Source: a virus. Taken from it: a stretch of DNA of 36,260 nucleotides. The position numbers and the translations under genes were made by a program. Shown here piece by piece: positions 22,215 through 28,742 of the stretch (position 1 is its first letter; each line of letters begins with the position of its first letter). The stretch covers positions 1 through 36,260 of IMG/VR virus record IMGVR_UViG_3300040815_001785; one strand, 5' to 3'. The notes beneath the pieces were generated by a model. That model was not told the origin of the DNA. It made no database searches and saw nothing but the letters and a program-made list of their open reading frames with translations.

Positions 22215-22267
22215 ATAAGGAATACTAAATGAAAATACACTACCAAAATAGTTTCTCTAGTATGTAG
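22215..22267 (+). other. 12-codon ORF with early-gene leader, on the opposite strand
   Basis: The 13 bases ATAAGGAATACTA (22215-22227) are identical to the leaders of the early genes at 27739 and 28023, and are followed directly by ATGAAAA as there. The ORF (22229-22267) encodes only 12 residues, starting MKIHYQ, before a TAG. It faces right in a leftward region. It may be a relic of an early gene start copied here, or a leader peptide. Confidence 0.4.
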
Positions 22268-22285
22268 CGTAGAATCGGGTCTTTA

Positions 22286-22579
22286 TCAAAAGGGCAGTGC
22301 TGCCTCAACCGCTGCTGCTGGAGCATCGGCATCTTCCCGTTCCGCTACGGTCACGGCTCCTTCAGTGTACACTACACGTCCGTTGCCTAAATATACTTTT
22401 GGTTCTCCTGCCTCTCGCTGTTCCTTCGATTGGCTCATTGCAATACTAGCATTGTTTCCAAATTTAGTCTCATCATTAATGAACACAGTAACGTTGGCAT
22501 ACGTGCCTTTTTTACCTTTCACTAATGCGTCTTTAGGGATTTTTGTTACGTCTATTGAAGCGTTTATAATTGTCGCCAT
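22286..22579 (-). CDS. Putative single-stranded DNA-binding protein
   Basis: 97 residues. A short beta-rich body (starting MATIINASIDVTKIPKDAL, then K-G-K-K-G-T-Y-A-N-V-T-V-F-I-N-D-E-T) is followed by an acidic Ala-rich tail that ends in A-L-P-F. A hydrophobic tip of this kind is the mark of bacterial and phage SSBs, where it binds replication and repair partners. The location next to a DnaB-type helicase fits. The domain is shorter than a classical OB fold, so the call is by pattern. It has its own promoter at 22609-22639. Confidence 0.65.
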   Translation of the reverse strand: MATIINASIDVTKIPKDALVKGKKGTYANVTVFINDETKFGNNASIAMSQSKEQREAGEPKVYLGNGRVVYTEGAVTVAEREDADAPAAAVEAALPF

Positions 22580-22608
22580 TTTTCTTTGATTAAGTTATAG
22601 TTGAAGTT

Positions 22609-22639
22609 TAAATATAGATGAGTGAGTGAAGAAAGTCAA
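22609..22639 (-). promoter_or_regulatory. Leftward promoter of the SSB-like gene
   Basis: Minus strand TTG, then 20 bases, then TATATTTA. This agrees with the Bacteroidota promoter pattern except for the last base. It lies in the 63-base gap after the helicase gene and allows strong separate expression of the DNA-binding protein. Confidence 0.65.
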
Positions 22640-22642
22640 TAA

Positions 22643-23878
22643 CTAAATTTTTAGCCCTAAGTCTTTGTGGTGTAAAAGTTTGATGCGTTCATGCGTGAGC
22701 TGTCCTCGCCTGCTCTTCACAACCTTAACGAACACACTTTCATAGGAGTGAACATCACCGTCTCTCCACCCCTTGACCTTGAGGTCGCCAAACCCATCCA
22801 TTAGGATAAGGGACTCAACCATGTTAGGTCGGAACACGGAGGTCATACAATGAGCTACATTCTTAATGACTTGTGCCCATTGAGCGTCCTTGTACTTAGG
22901 CTCTAGTTGCCACCCTGAACGGTTGTATTCGGATATAGTAACTTGGCTAGGTACGATGACCAGCACGTTGAGCTCCTTTGCTATCTGCTTTAGTATCTTG
23001 GTTACATAGTTAATCTCTAGCGTCCTAGAATCGAACCTGCCTTGAGCATACACCTCTTGAATGTAATCAATGACCACGAAGTCAAGACCACCCTCAATTT
23101 TTGCTAGACGGCACAGACGTTTGATTTCGTCTATGTCATCGGTAGTATCCACTATGCGCACGTTATCAGCGTGAGCTACTGCTTGTAGGGCTAACTGAGT
23201 AGCCGTGTTCACGTCATAATCTTCCATTTGGAACCACAAACCTTGATAGCCCTGTACGGCTAACCTAGAGGCTAGGAACGTTGACCATTGGGTCTTTCCG
23301 TGCCCTGAGTCGGCTAGTATCACGTTTATGTCGCCCTTGTGCAGACCAACGTGTTGATACAGTTGATTATCTATTTTTTGCTCACCAGTAACTAGCTTTT
23401 TCTTTTTGGGCTGAGACTGTTCTCGCTCGAAGATTTGCGTTGGGGTCAGCGCATCTACTGGGGTAGCCTCGTCTAGTTCGCCACTTAGCTTATCTATCTG
23501 CATCATCAACTCATCCATCGTAGTGGATGGATTATGAGCGAGCTGGGTAGCTTGGGTCAGGGACTTGGTTAGTCTTCGCCTGTCAGCGGTGTCCTTTAGG
23601 ATACGAGCGTACCCCTTGATGTCGTGCTCAGAGGTTCGCTGGTGCATCTGCAACTCAAGTAGATAGTCAGCGCCATAGTTATCTAGCCTAGCTGCTAGGG
23701 TGTCCTCATTGAACAGAATACCCTCTGCGTGTTGCTCGCACGCTTCTAAGTAAATGGGATGTAGGTTAGGGAAGTGGGTAGCGTCCGTTACATTGAATAT
23801 AAGGTCTCTATATTCTCTACTAGCAATGAGCGTACCAACCAGCACTTCCTCTAAGTGCCTTTGGTCAATTTCGCTCAT
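22643..23878 (-). CDS. Replicative DNA helicase, DnaB-type
   Basis: 411 residues. Residues 5-110 resemble the DnaB N-terminal helical domain, and 160-411 the RecA-like motor. Walker A is ADSGHGKT (189-196), Walker B is FVVID (267-271), and the sensor segment V-P-S-Q-V lies at 309-313. A hexameric DnaB-type helicase unwinds the fork on the lagging strand. The phage lacks a recognisable DNA polymerase or primase, so it presumably recruits host replication enzymes through this helicase and the O-like initiator at 26844. It overlaps the upstream gene by 4 bases. Confidence 0.9.
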   Translation of the reverse strand: MSEIDQRHLEEVLVGTLIASREYRDLIFNVTDATHFPNLHPIYLEACEQHAEGILFNEDTLAARLDNYGADYLLELQMHQRTSEHDIKGYARILKDTADRRRLTKSLTQATQLAHNPSTTMDELMMQIDKLSGELDEATPVDALTPTQIFEREQSQPKKKKLVTGEQKIDNQLYQHVGLHKGDINVILADSGHGKTQWSTFLASRLAVQGYQGLWFQMEDYDVNTATQLALQAVAHADNVRIVDTTDDIDEIKRLCRLAKIEGGLDFVVIDYIQEVYAQGRFDSRTLEINYVTKILKQIAKELNVLVIVPSQVTISEYNRSGWQLEPKYKDAQWAQVIKNVAHCMTSVFRPNMVESLILMDGFGDLKVKGWRDGDVHSYESVFVKVVKSRRGQLTHERIKLLHHKDLGLKI

Positions 23879-24114
23879 AGAACTTCCTTAGCCTTGACTC
23901 TTCCATACGGGGTTAGTGAATAGGTAGACGGGTGCTTGTTATCGGAGACCATTACGCCCGATTGTATTAGGCTACATATCGTTGAAAAGGTCGTCCAATA
24001 CTTGTCGTGCCCCTCTATCTTCATTATGGGCTCTATCTCTTTATAGGAAGCCTTTCCTTGCTCTTGTAATAAATTTAGTATGTGTAGTTCATTTAGTGTC
24101 ATCTTTTTTCTCAT
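23875..24114 (-). CDS. Small winged-helix-like protein
   Basis: 79 residues, or 75 from the internal ATG at 24102. The helical start (LNELHILNLLQEQGKASYKEI), a second helix around residues 40-53 and the closing beta hairpin (TYSLTPYGRVKAKEVL) form a winged helix-turn-helix pattern. It lies between the helicase and a nuclease gene with overlaps on both sides. Possible roles are helicase loader or regulator of the replication operon. Neither is shown by the sequence. Confidence 0.55.
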   Translation of the reverse strand: MRKKMTLNELHILNLLQEQGKASYKEIEPIMKIEGHDKYWTTFSTICSLIQSGVMVSDNKHPSTYSLTPYGRVKAKEVL

Positions 24115-24511
24115 TAGTTTTTCTTAAATCTCTTTTAGTTACGGTTCCATTTTTGTTAAATGTGTGGGTGACCCATCCCTTGCGGTCATACCACGTCATT
24201 GCAAGAACCCTAATATATCTACTAGCAAAGTTCCTAGCAAAACGAATATATGGTTTTTGTGTGGGAGGTTTGTTCGTCTTGATTTGTACGAGCCAAACGT
24301 TACTCCCATCCATCGCTATAATATCGAACCCATCGAATCTAGGCTCGTTACACGAACATTCTGTGCGCCAACACTTAGTGCAGAGCCCAGCGAATAGGTC
24401 TTTGGATTTTCGAAAACGTCCACCCAGCTCTACCTCATCCACTATCATTCCCTTGTCGTGGAAGAAGGCTATGGCTTTAGTGACGGTTCTGCGACCTTTG
24501 GCTTTGGACAT
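24089..24511 (-). CDS. Putative PD-(D/E)XK nuclease with zinc cluster
   Basis: 140 residues. A Cys cluster C-x2-C-x4-C-x-C at residues 44-54 precedes F-D-G-F-D (59-63) and V-Q-I-K-T (75-79). The Asp and the Q-x-K strand have the layout of the PD-(D/E)XK core, with Gln in place of the second acid. This is similar to small Holliday-junction resolvase or VRR-type nucleases. In the recombination operon it could resolve branched DNA. The family is inferred from motif spacing. Confidence 0.55.
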   Translation of the reverse strand: MSKAKGRRTVTKAIAFFHDKGMIVDEVELGGRFRKSKDLFAGLCTKCWRTECSCNEPRFDGFDIIAMDGSNVWLVQIKTNKPPTQKPYIRFARNFASRYIRVLAMTWYDRKGWVTHTFNKNGTVTKRDLRKTNEKKDDTK

Positions 24512-25068
24512 CAGCTAGAATAATCGTTGCTAATATAATAATCGAGGCTATCAACATATTCACCTTCTCTGTCTAGTTTTATTAGGGTGTGATTAATTTT
24601 TGGTAGGCTCGTGTTAGGCAAGAGCCACCCTGCTGCGTTTCCTTCTACTGAATTTCCAGTGGTTGGAATGTCTACGTTCTCACACAAGAAATTTCTAAGT
24701 TCTCTTGTCTTGAACACATATAAGCGGTACGTGTTGTCGGGCATCAGAAAGAAGTACGCATACTTATCTGACTTGGTCTTGAAGATGCCACTAGGCTCAA
24801 ACTGCTTGGTATTGAACATCTCAATGTAGAAATTGAATCCCTTCTTGTTTCTCAGAAACATACCCGTTACGTCTAGTTTTACCTCTATCAAAACCGTTCT
24901 ACCTTCTGGTGTTATTGCTTTTATGTCCCAATCTGGAAATCGTTTAGGAGGGGCGGAGAAACACTCATAGCCTAACTTTGTCAAGTAGTTAGCTAAGAGT
25001 GCCTCGCCCTTTTCGCCATTCTTATTTAGCACGTTTGAAGTCCTCTGACTCATCTTCGCTAAACACAC
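24511..25068 (-). CDS. Putative PD-(D/E)XK nuclease
   Basis: 185 residues, or 180 from the second ATG at 25053. Residues 18-64 hold an early Glu in a helix (E22), a Pro-Asp-Trp-Asp turn (D48) and the strand I-E-V-K (61-64), the classical order of a PD-(D/E)XK nuclease core. The rest is mixed helix and strand without a further named domain. It overlaps the annealing-protein gene upstream by 32-47 bases and shares one base with the gene downstream. Possible roles are structure-specific or repair nuclease. The core looks intact. Confidence 0.65.
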   Translation of the reverse strand: MCLAKMSQRTSNVLNKNGEKGEALLANYLTKLGYECFSAPPKRFPDWDIKAITPEGRTVLIEVKLDVTGMFLRNKKGFNFYIEMFNTKQFEPSGIFKTKSDKYAYFFLMPDNTYRLYVFKTRELRNFLCENVDIPTTGNSVEGNAAGWLLPNTSLPKINHTLIKLDREGEYVDSLDYYISNDYSS

Positions 25069-25459
25069 CCTCTGAGTAGAACCCAGTGATTTGTAGAACG
25101 GCTCTCGCTTTAGCTCGCTTTTCAGCGGTCTCTACTGGATAGTGGGGTAACGCACCGCCAGCTTTCTTAGTTTTTACAGGACAGTTGTAGTGATTAGCTG
25201 TGCCATAAGATTGTACGGTGTATACCTCACCGTTTGCATCTAATTTTTCGGCAGTAGCCTTTATACAACAGTTTTCCTGTCCCTCAGTTAGTTCGGGCAC
25301 AACCTCGTAGGTTACGGTAATTTTGTCGTGCGCCATAATCTTCTCTACGCCTGTTCGGGTGATGATAATAAACCCTTGATATGGGTGCTTGAAGAAGTCT
25401 TTGCCTGTAAGTTTGTACCTTTCGGCAAGCATTTTTAGTGTGTTGTTTTCTGTGCTCAT
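25022..25459 (-). CDS. Putative single-strand annealing / recombination protein
   Basis: 145 residues. The segment Y-P-V-E-T-A-E-K-R-A-K-A-R-A-V-L (106-121) followed by an acidic end (GVFSEDESEDFKRAK) is typical of phage-type annealing proteins of the Rad52/Erf-like classes. In these a basic helix precedes a variable C-terminal. It directly follows a RecE-like exonuclease with a 4-base overlap, the usual exonuclease and annealing-protein pairing. The exact superfamily cannot be decided by eye, so the functional call depends on the pairing. Confidence 0.55.
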   Translation of the reverse strand: MSTENNTLKMLAERYKLTGKDFFKHPYQGFIIITRTGVEKIMAHDKITVTYEVVPELTEGQENCCIKATAEKLDANGEVYTVQSYGTANHYNCPVKTKKAGGALPHYPVETAEKRAKARAVLQITGFYSEGVFSEDESEDFKRAK

Positions 25460-26301
25460 AATAGTGTAATTGTATTAGCATTAGGCAAGCCCAATGAAGC
25501 CTGCGATTGTTCCTTTTTCCATTGTGATATACGGCTCTTTACCTCACCGAGAGCCATAGCGGTGTTTATGATGGTGTCTTCCGATAAAGAGTACACAGCT
25601 GAATTATATGGAAACTCTTTTTCTATTGCAACAAAGTAAAAGTTATCGGCTGGTACGCCCAACACTTCGCAATAAAATACGGCTTGTAAGTCGTATCGGT
25701 ACTTCCAAAAGTCCGAGCGAAATGCTTTAGCACTCGCATCTCTACATGACTTCCAATCTATAACGGCTAGAGGCTGTTCATTTTCGCCTACAAGGAGCCT
25801 ATCAGGACGCACCCGATACTTGAGTCCGTAGATGTCTTCTTCGTCCGTTACAAACGAATATTCGTCCCATATAGCCACGTGGTCATGCTCTTCGTATATG
25901 TTTTGTAGGGCTTTGTTTTCGGTGGCACTCTTGAACATCTGCTCAATACGGTGATGGTCTTGACCCGATATAACCACTTGATTTTCACTTAGACCCTCTT
26001 CGAATTTTTGCTTATAGGTCTTGTAGTCTTTGGTCATGGTCGGAGCTGAGATGTCAGGTCTACGCTCTAGTATTTCAGCGATGATGTCGGTATCGTCAAA
26101 GACTTTGAATCGCTCGTTATACGCTTCTTGGTCTTCGAAGTACGTGTGCATGGCATCCCCAAACAATAGGGCTTGGCTCGGCTCAATGGGTTGTAGCGCC
26201 TTAGCAATGGAGTGCTTGGCTACTCCCTTCACGAAAGAGCTACTGATGTAGTCTTTGAGGGAGTGATACTCGCTGTTAGGCATTGATTCGTAAATGTTCA
26301 T
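25456..26301 (-). CDS. RecE-like PD-(D/E)XK exonuclease
   Basis: 281 residues. The beginning (YHSLKDYISSSFVKGVAKH) and F-G-D-A-M-H (47-52) match motif I of RecE / exonuclease VIII-like proteins. The catalytic core R-P-D (165-167) and I-D-W-K (181-184) is followed by Y-D-L-Q-A-V-F-Y (203-210), the Q-x3-Y motif of RecB-type nucleases. Such enzymes chew the 5' strand from DNA ends to give single strands for annealing. The partner gene follows immediately. Together they would serve recombination-dependent replication or repair of phage DNA. Confidence 0.85.
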   Translation of the reverse strand: MNIYESMPNSEYHSLKDYISSSFVKGVAKHSIAKALQPIEPSQALLFGDAMHTYFEDQEAYNERFKVFDDTDIIAEILERRPDISAPTMTKDYKTYKQKFEEGLSENQVVISGQDHHRIEQMFKSATENKALQNIYEEHDHVAIWDEYSFVTDEEDIYGLKYRVRPDRLLVGENEQPLAVIDWKSCRDASAKAFRSDFWKYRYDLQAVFYCEVLGVPADNFYFVAIEKEFPYNSAVYSLSEDTIINTAMALGEVKSRISQWKKEQSQASLGLPNANTITLL

Positions 26302-26461
26302 GATTCGTGTGTCCTCCTACAATAATTTCTTGGTTGTTTTTTTCTGCTGAGTACAAGCACATCTCGAAGGCTCGAATATAGGCTTGTGTGTATTTGTCGG
26401 GGTTCGGCAGGGACTTGAGTCCAGCTAAGAACGCCTTCATAAATTGAATGTGGTTATTCAT
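26276..26461 (-). CDS. Small helical protein of the replication operon
   Basis: 61 residues beginning MNNHIQFMKAFLAGLK. Helical with a cluster of aromatic residues, no known motif. It overlaps the gene before it by 8 bases and the exonuclease start by 26, so it is translated as part of the operon. Function unknown. Confidence 0.55.
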   Translation of the reverse strand: MNNHIQFMKAFLAGLKSLPNPDKYTQAYIRAFEMCLYSAEKNNQEIIVGGHTNHEHLRINA

Positions 26462-26645
26462 AGGTAGTACTCCGTATGGGTAATTGTTTTTCTTTGTGAT
26501 GCAGGTAGTCTAGGGCATCGTCTTGTTGGTCGGGTGCTAGATTGATGAGCACCATTATCGCCTCTTGTATGGCTTCTTCTGGGTCTTCGGAAATAAGTGC
26601 GGTAGACACGTATTCCTTGATTATATGCAATTTGTATCCTTTCAT
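26454..26645 (-). CDS. Small helical protein, first gene of the replication operon
   Basis: 63 residues with E-E-A-I-Q-E-A and D-Q-Q-D-D-A-L-D-Y-L blocks. The middle part resembles the 56-residue protein encoded at 28743-28913 (E-E-A-I-E-E-I, then D-Q-A-K-S-L-I), so both may belong to one small helical family. It is preceded by AAAGGAATA eight bases from the ATG and by the promoter at 26674-26704. Confidence 0.55.
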   Translation of the reverse strand: MKGYKLHIIKEYVSTALISEDPEEAIQEAIMVLINLAPDQQDDALDYLHHKEKQLPIRSTTYE

Positions 26646-26667
26646 ATTATTCCTTTAGGTTAATGAT

Positions 26668-26676
26668 TGTGGATAA
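26668..26676 (-). promoter_or_regulatory. Perfect DnaA box overlapping the operon promoter
   Basis: TTATCCACA on the minus strand overlaps the last bases of the -7 box (26674-26681) and the expected transcription start. Any DnaA-box-binding protein here would block RNA polymerase. Host DnaA and the phage DnaA domain IV-like protein are both candidates. Confidence 0.55.
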
Positions 26677-26704
26677 ATTTATAAAAAAGTATTGAGTATG
26701 CAAA
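26674..26704 (-). promoter_or_regulatory. Leftward promoter of the replication/recombination operon
   Basis: Minus strand TTTG (26704-26701), then 19 bases, then TAAATTTA (26681-26674). This is a near-consensus Bacteroidota promoter. It should drive the genes from 26645 to 22643. Confidence 0.7.
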
Positions 26705-26722
26705 ATTATTTTTTTAAGTTGT
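26692..26722 (+). promoter_or_regulatory. Possible rightward promoter of the initiator gene
   Basis: TTG at 26692-26694, then 20 bases, then TAAGTTGT. The spacing is right but the -7 box has two mismatches. It overlaps the leftward promoter on the other strand, so the two would exclude each other. Confidence 0.35.
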
Positions 26723-26778
26723 AATAAATTAGCTTAGAAGAGTGTTACGGACTGTTCTAAGGTTTTAGTTAAAGACCC

Positions 26779-26832
26779 AAAGCCCTATTCTGATTGGTAG
26801 CCGTAACCTACCGATTGGTTTAGGGTTTTTTT
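26779..26832 (+). terminator. Hairpin terminator in the leader of the initiator gene
   Basis: An inner stem of nine pairs (GATTGGTAG with CTACCGATT, two wobble pairs) sits inside an outer stem (AGCCCTA with TAGGGTT) and is followed by seven T (26826-26832). It ends 11 bases before the initiator ATG. No rightward gene lies upstream, so it can only act on the initiator's own leader transcript or end a short RNA of about 100 bases. Confidence 0.65.
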
Positions 26833-26843
26833 ATTATAGAAAC

Positions 26844-27527
26844 ATGGACAAGAGAATCTACCTACCCAACACGACACAAACACCTAATGACATATTAGAT
26901 AAGCACATGAAAGAGCTTAGTGGGAGCGAGTTCAAAGTGATTATGGCGATACTACGTAAGACCCTAGGGTGGCACAAATGGGCTGATTATATAAGTATAT
27001 CTCAAATAATGGAAGCCACTGGGTTATCTAATAGGCAATCCATCAACTGCGTCAACTCCCTAGAAAAGAAGGGCTTTATACGCACCAAGAAGTCTAAGAG
27101 AACAACCACGCTTATAACTATCAATTTTACCGACCCTAGTGAAAAAAGTTCACAAGGTAGTGAAAAAAGTTCACAAGCAACTGGTGAAAAAAGTTCACAC
27201 ACAAAACCTAATAATAAACCTATCAATATAAAACCTAGTAAGTACGTTGACCTATGGAACGAGTGTAACGGAACGAAGCTTCGTATTACGGATGGTAAAC
27301 GTAATCAAATAAAAGCGAGGCTTAAGAAGTTTACTGAGCTAGAGATTGAGTCAGCTATTAAGGCTAGGGGTTCTACTAAGTGGGTTAAAGAGAATAACCA
27401 TCAGAATAATTGGGATGCTTTGTTTAGGAGTGATGATGCCTTAGAGCATTGGTTGTTACGCTCGAATGAACAGAGTCCTGAGAAAGACGCTTGGGCTGAG
27501 AAAGGATTTTCACCTGCCATACTTTAA
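26844..27527 (+). CDS. Replication initiator, lambda O-like
   Basis: 227 residues. Residues 10-95 are a winged helix domain of the phage replication protein O type: a P-N-D-I-L-D-K start, L-S-G-S-E-F-K-V (25-32), G-W-H-K, S-I-S-Q-I-M-E-A-T-G-L-S as recognition segment, then L-E-K-K-G-F-I. Residues 99-119 repeat S-E-K-S-S-Q three times; this stretch is encoded by the DNA iterons. The C-terminal part (130-227) is helical and Trp-rich and probably binds the helicase or its loader. The protein would bind the iterons in its own gene and load the DnaB-type helicase encoded at 22643-23878. Confidence 0.85.
   Translation: MDKRIYLPNTTQTPNDILDKHMKELSGSEFKVIMAILRKTLGWHKWADYISISQIMEATGLSNRQSINCVNSLEKKGFIRTKKSKRTTTLITINFTDPSEKSSQGSEKSSQATGEKSSHTKPNNKPINIKPSKYVDLWNECNGTKLRITDGKRNQIKARLKKFTELEIESAIKARGSTKWVKENNHQNNWDALFRSDDALEHWLLRSNEQSPEKDAWAEKGFSPAIL
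27139..27237 (+). other. Probable replication origin: iterons plus AT-rich region
   Basis: Three copies of GTGAAAAAAGTTCAC (27139-27153, 27160-27174, 27184-27198) start 21 and 24 bases apart, about two helical turns. Each copy has GTGAA/TTCAC arms. They are followed by an AT-rich stretch with three AAACCTA repeats (27204, 27216, 27231). The arrangement copies the lambda origin, where iterons and an AT-rich element lie inside the O gene. Confidence 0.7.
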
Positions 27528-27530
27528 GAG

Positions 27531-27588
27531 ATTTTTACGTACCCTTTAAATTTCTACGTACCCTCTAAAGATTTCTACGTATCCCTAA
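27531..27588 (+). repeat. Repeat island A: three ATTTCTACGTA-type copies
   Basis: Copies begin at about 27531 (ATTTTTACGTACCC), 27549 (AATTTCTACGTACCC) and 27571 (ATTTCTACGTATCCC), with 19 and 21 bp spacing. They start four bases after the initiator stop codon and so lie in its 3' UTR. The same motif recurs in islands B and C. Confidence 0.8.
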
Positions 27589-27636
27589 AAAGTGCAGAAC
27601 ATATGATAGTATGGGTGAAACGAATCCTATCCCTTA

Positions 27637-27653
27637 TTTAGACTCAATCTAAA
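27637..27653. promoter_or_regulatory. Operator palindrome TTTAGA-N5-TCTAAA, copy 1
   Basis: Six-base perfect arms around CTCAA, embedded in the context CCTTA...TT that is shared with the second copy at 29196-29212. It lies about 20-30 bases upstream of the likely -33 region of the first small-gene operon. Confidence 0.65.
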
Positions 27654-27673
27654 TTTCAGTAGTAACATTTTAC

Positions 27674-27707
27674 TTGTGGAATTTGTCTGAAAACAGTTGT
27701 ATCATTC
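27674..27707 (+). promoter_or_regulatory. Probable promoter of small-gene operon 1
   Basis: The segment resembles the clear promoter at 29246: a TTG with TGGAAT downstream, then GTTGTAT at the -7 position. The -7 box (TATCATTC) and the spacing (23 bp) are poor, so the promoter may depend on an activator bound at the palindrome. Confidence 0.35.
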
Positions 27708-27738
27708 TTTCAACCAACAACAAATAAGGAATACTATT

Positions 27739-28002
27739 ATGAAAACAACACAACTAAACTTTATTTCAACTGCTTCACACGGATATTTAGAAGTTCCATT
27801 CACTACTCTTTGGAGTTATATGAATGACAAAGATATATCCGAATACTCTTTTGTTGACTATTTTAATAAAACATTCTACTTGGAAGAGGATTGTGACGCA
27901 CCTTTATTCATAAAGAAAGTTAAAGAAAAGAATAATATTGCAATAACAGAATCTTACTTAGAAGATATACCTGAAACAGCAGAACGTTTATTTCACTCTT
28001 AA
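27739..28002 (+). CDS. Small phage protein with H-G-Y-L motif
   Basis: 87 residues from ATG 27739, chosen because the leader ATAAGGAATACTA lies directly before it and recurs before the next gene. An upstream in-frame ATG at 27697 would put the start in the promoter. The motif S-H-G-Y-L-E-V-P (13-20) and the segment Y-L-E-E-D-C-D-A-P (46-54) define a type of small phage protein I have seen before, of unknown function. First gene of a seven-gene operon. Confidence 0.65.
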   Translation: MKTTQLNFISTASHGYLEVPFTTLWSYMNDKDISEYSFVDYFNKTFYLEEDCDAPLFIKKVKEKNNIAITESYLEDIPETAERLFHS

Positions 28003-28022
28003 AACTAATAAGGAATACTACA

Positions 28023-28262
28023 ATGAAAACATTTACATTCTATGAATACAGACAAGTAAAAATGTACACTAAAGATACATTTGAGATTGAAGCAGAATCA
28101 ATGGATGAAGCTAAAAAGAAGTTAAAGGATATTATTAAAAATGGAGATTCTTGGATTATTAACATAGACTTTGAATATGACTATGAAAGTGTTGAGGATA
28201 TACCCAATACAGAAGAATACTATGATGAAGAAAGTGTAAATATAACTAAGGAGATAAAATAA
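28023..28262 (+). CDS. Small acidic protein, operon 1
   Basis: 79 residues, very acidic with many Tyr (FEYDYESVEDIPNTEEYYDE). The N-terminal part (FTFYEYRQVKMYTKDTFEIEAESMDEAKKKL) is beta-beta-alpha and typical of small phage proteins of unknown function. A strong AAGGA leader is present. The stop overlaps the next start as TAATG. The acidic surface could mimic DNA, but this is speculation. Confidence 0.6.
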   Translation: MKTFTFYEYRQVKMYTKDTFEIEAESMDEAKKKLKDIIKNGDSWIINIDFEYDYESVEDIPNTEEYYDEESVNITKEIK

Positions 28263-28423
28263 TGTACAAAGAAATAACCACTATATTAACAGACTATATA
28301 TCTGTTGTTTGGAATGACGGGGAACGAGAAGAGATACCCATACCCGAACATATATGGAAGCTTGTTGATACTTATTTAGATAATTACGAACAAGAACGAA
28401 ACAAAGAGGAAGGTAATGAATGA
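28262..28423 (+). CDS. Small protein, W-x-D-G-E family copy 1
   Basis: 53 residues. Residues 12-27 (YISVVWNDGEREEIPI) and the helix P-E-H-I-W-K-L-V-D-T-Y-L-D are shared with the protein at 28583-28738. The two are paralogues separated by one gene. A beta hairpin followed by a helix is predicted. Starts in a TAATG overlap. Function unknown. Confidence 0.6.
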   Translation: MYKEITTILTDYISVVWNDGEREEIPIPEHIWKLVDTYLDNYEQERNKEEGNE

Positions 28424-28598
28424 AATAACAGAAGAAATAAGTGAGCAATACGCTAATTGGATATTAACGGAATGTTGTTCACCTATTGACGAAATACAAT
28501 ACTTAGTAAGTGAAATACTAAGCAGTAGAAATGAGGAAGAAAAAAAGAAACATTTAACAGAATCAATTAATGAGGTAATGCAATGGATAAACATATAG
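28416..28598 (+). CDS. Small helical acidic protein
   Basis: 60 residues, wholly helical (starting MNEITEEISEQYANW, ending E-V-M-Q-W-I-N-I), with a C-C pair at 20-21. Overlaps its neighbours by 8 and 16 bases. It lies between the two W-x-D-G-E paralogues, so the block of two genes may have been duplicated as a unit, with the helical gene at 28743 as the counterpart. Confidence 0.55.
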   Translation: MNEITEEISEQYANWILTECCSPIDEIQYLVSEILSSRNEEEKKKHLTESINEVMQWINI

Positions 28599-28738
28599 AA
28601 TCAATAGAAAGTAGCTACATTACAGTTACTTGGGATAATGGAGAAAAAGAAGATATATTAATACCCGATAACATTTGGTGTATGATAGGTAAATATCTTG
28701 ATGAAATAGAACTTGAAAGAAATCAATACGGGGAATAA
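28583..28738 (+). CDS. Small protein, W-x-D/N-G-E family copy 2
   Basis: 51 residues. Residues 12-29 (YITVTWDNGEKEDILIPD) align with copy 1 at 28262-28423, as does the helix I-W-C-M-I-G-K-Y-L-D and the E-x-E-R-N end. Starts inside the previous gene. Conservation of the W, the G-E turn and the I-P motif suggests a folded domain under selection. Function unknown. Confidence 0.6.
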   Translation: MDKHIESIESSYITVTWDNGEKEDILIPDNIWCMIGKYLDEIELERNQYGE

Positions 28739-28742
28739 ACAA

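Noticed and set aside
27697-27738. Earlier start for the first gene of operon 1
   Set aside because: The extension overlaps the likely promoter. The ATG at 27739 follows the leader that is also found before the next gene.
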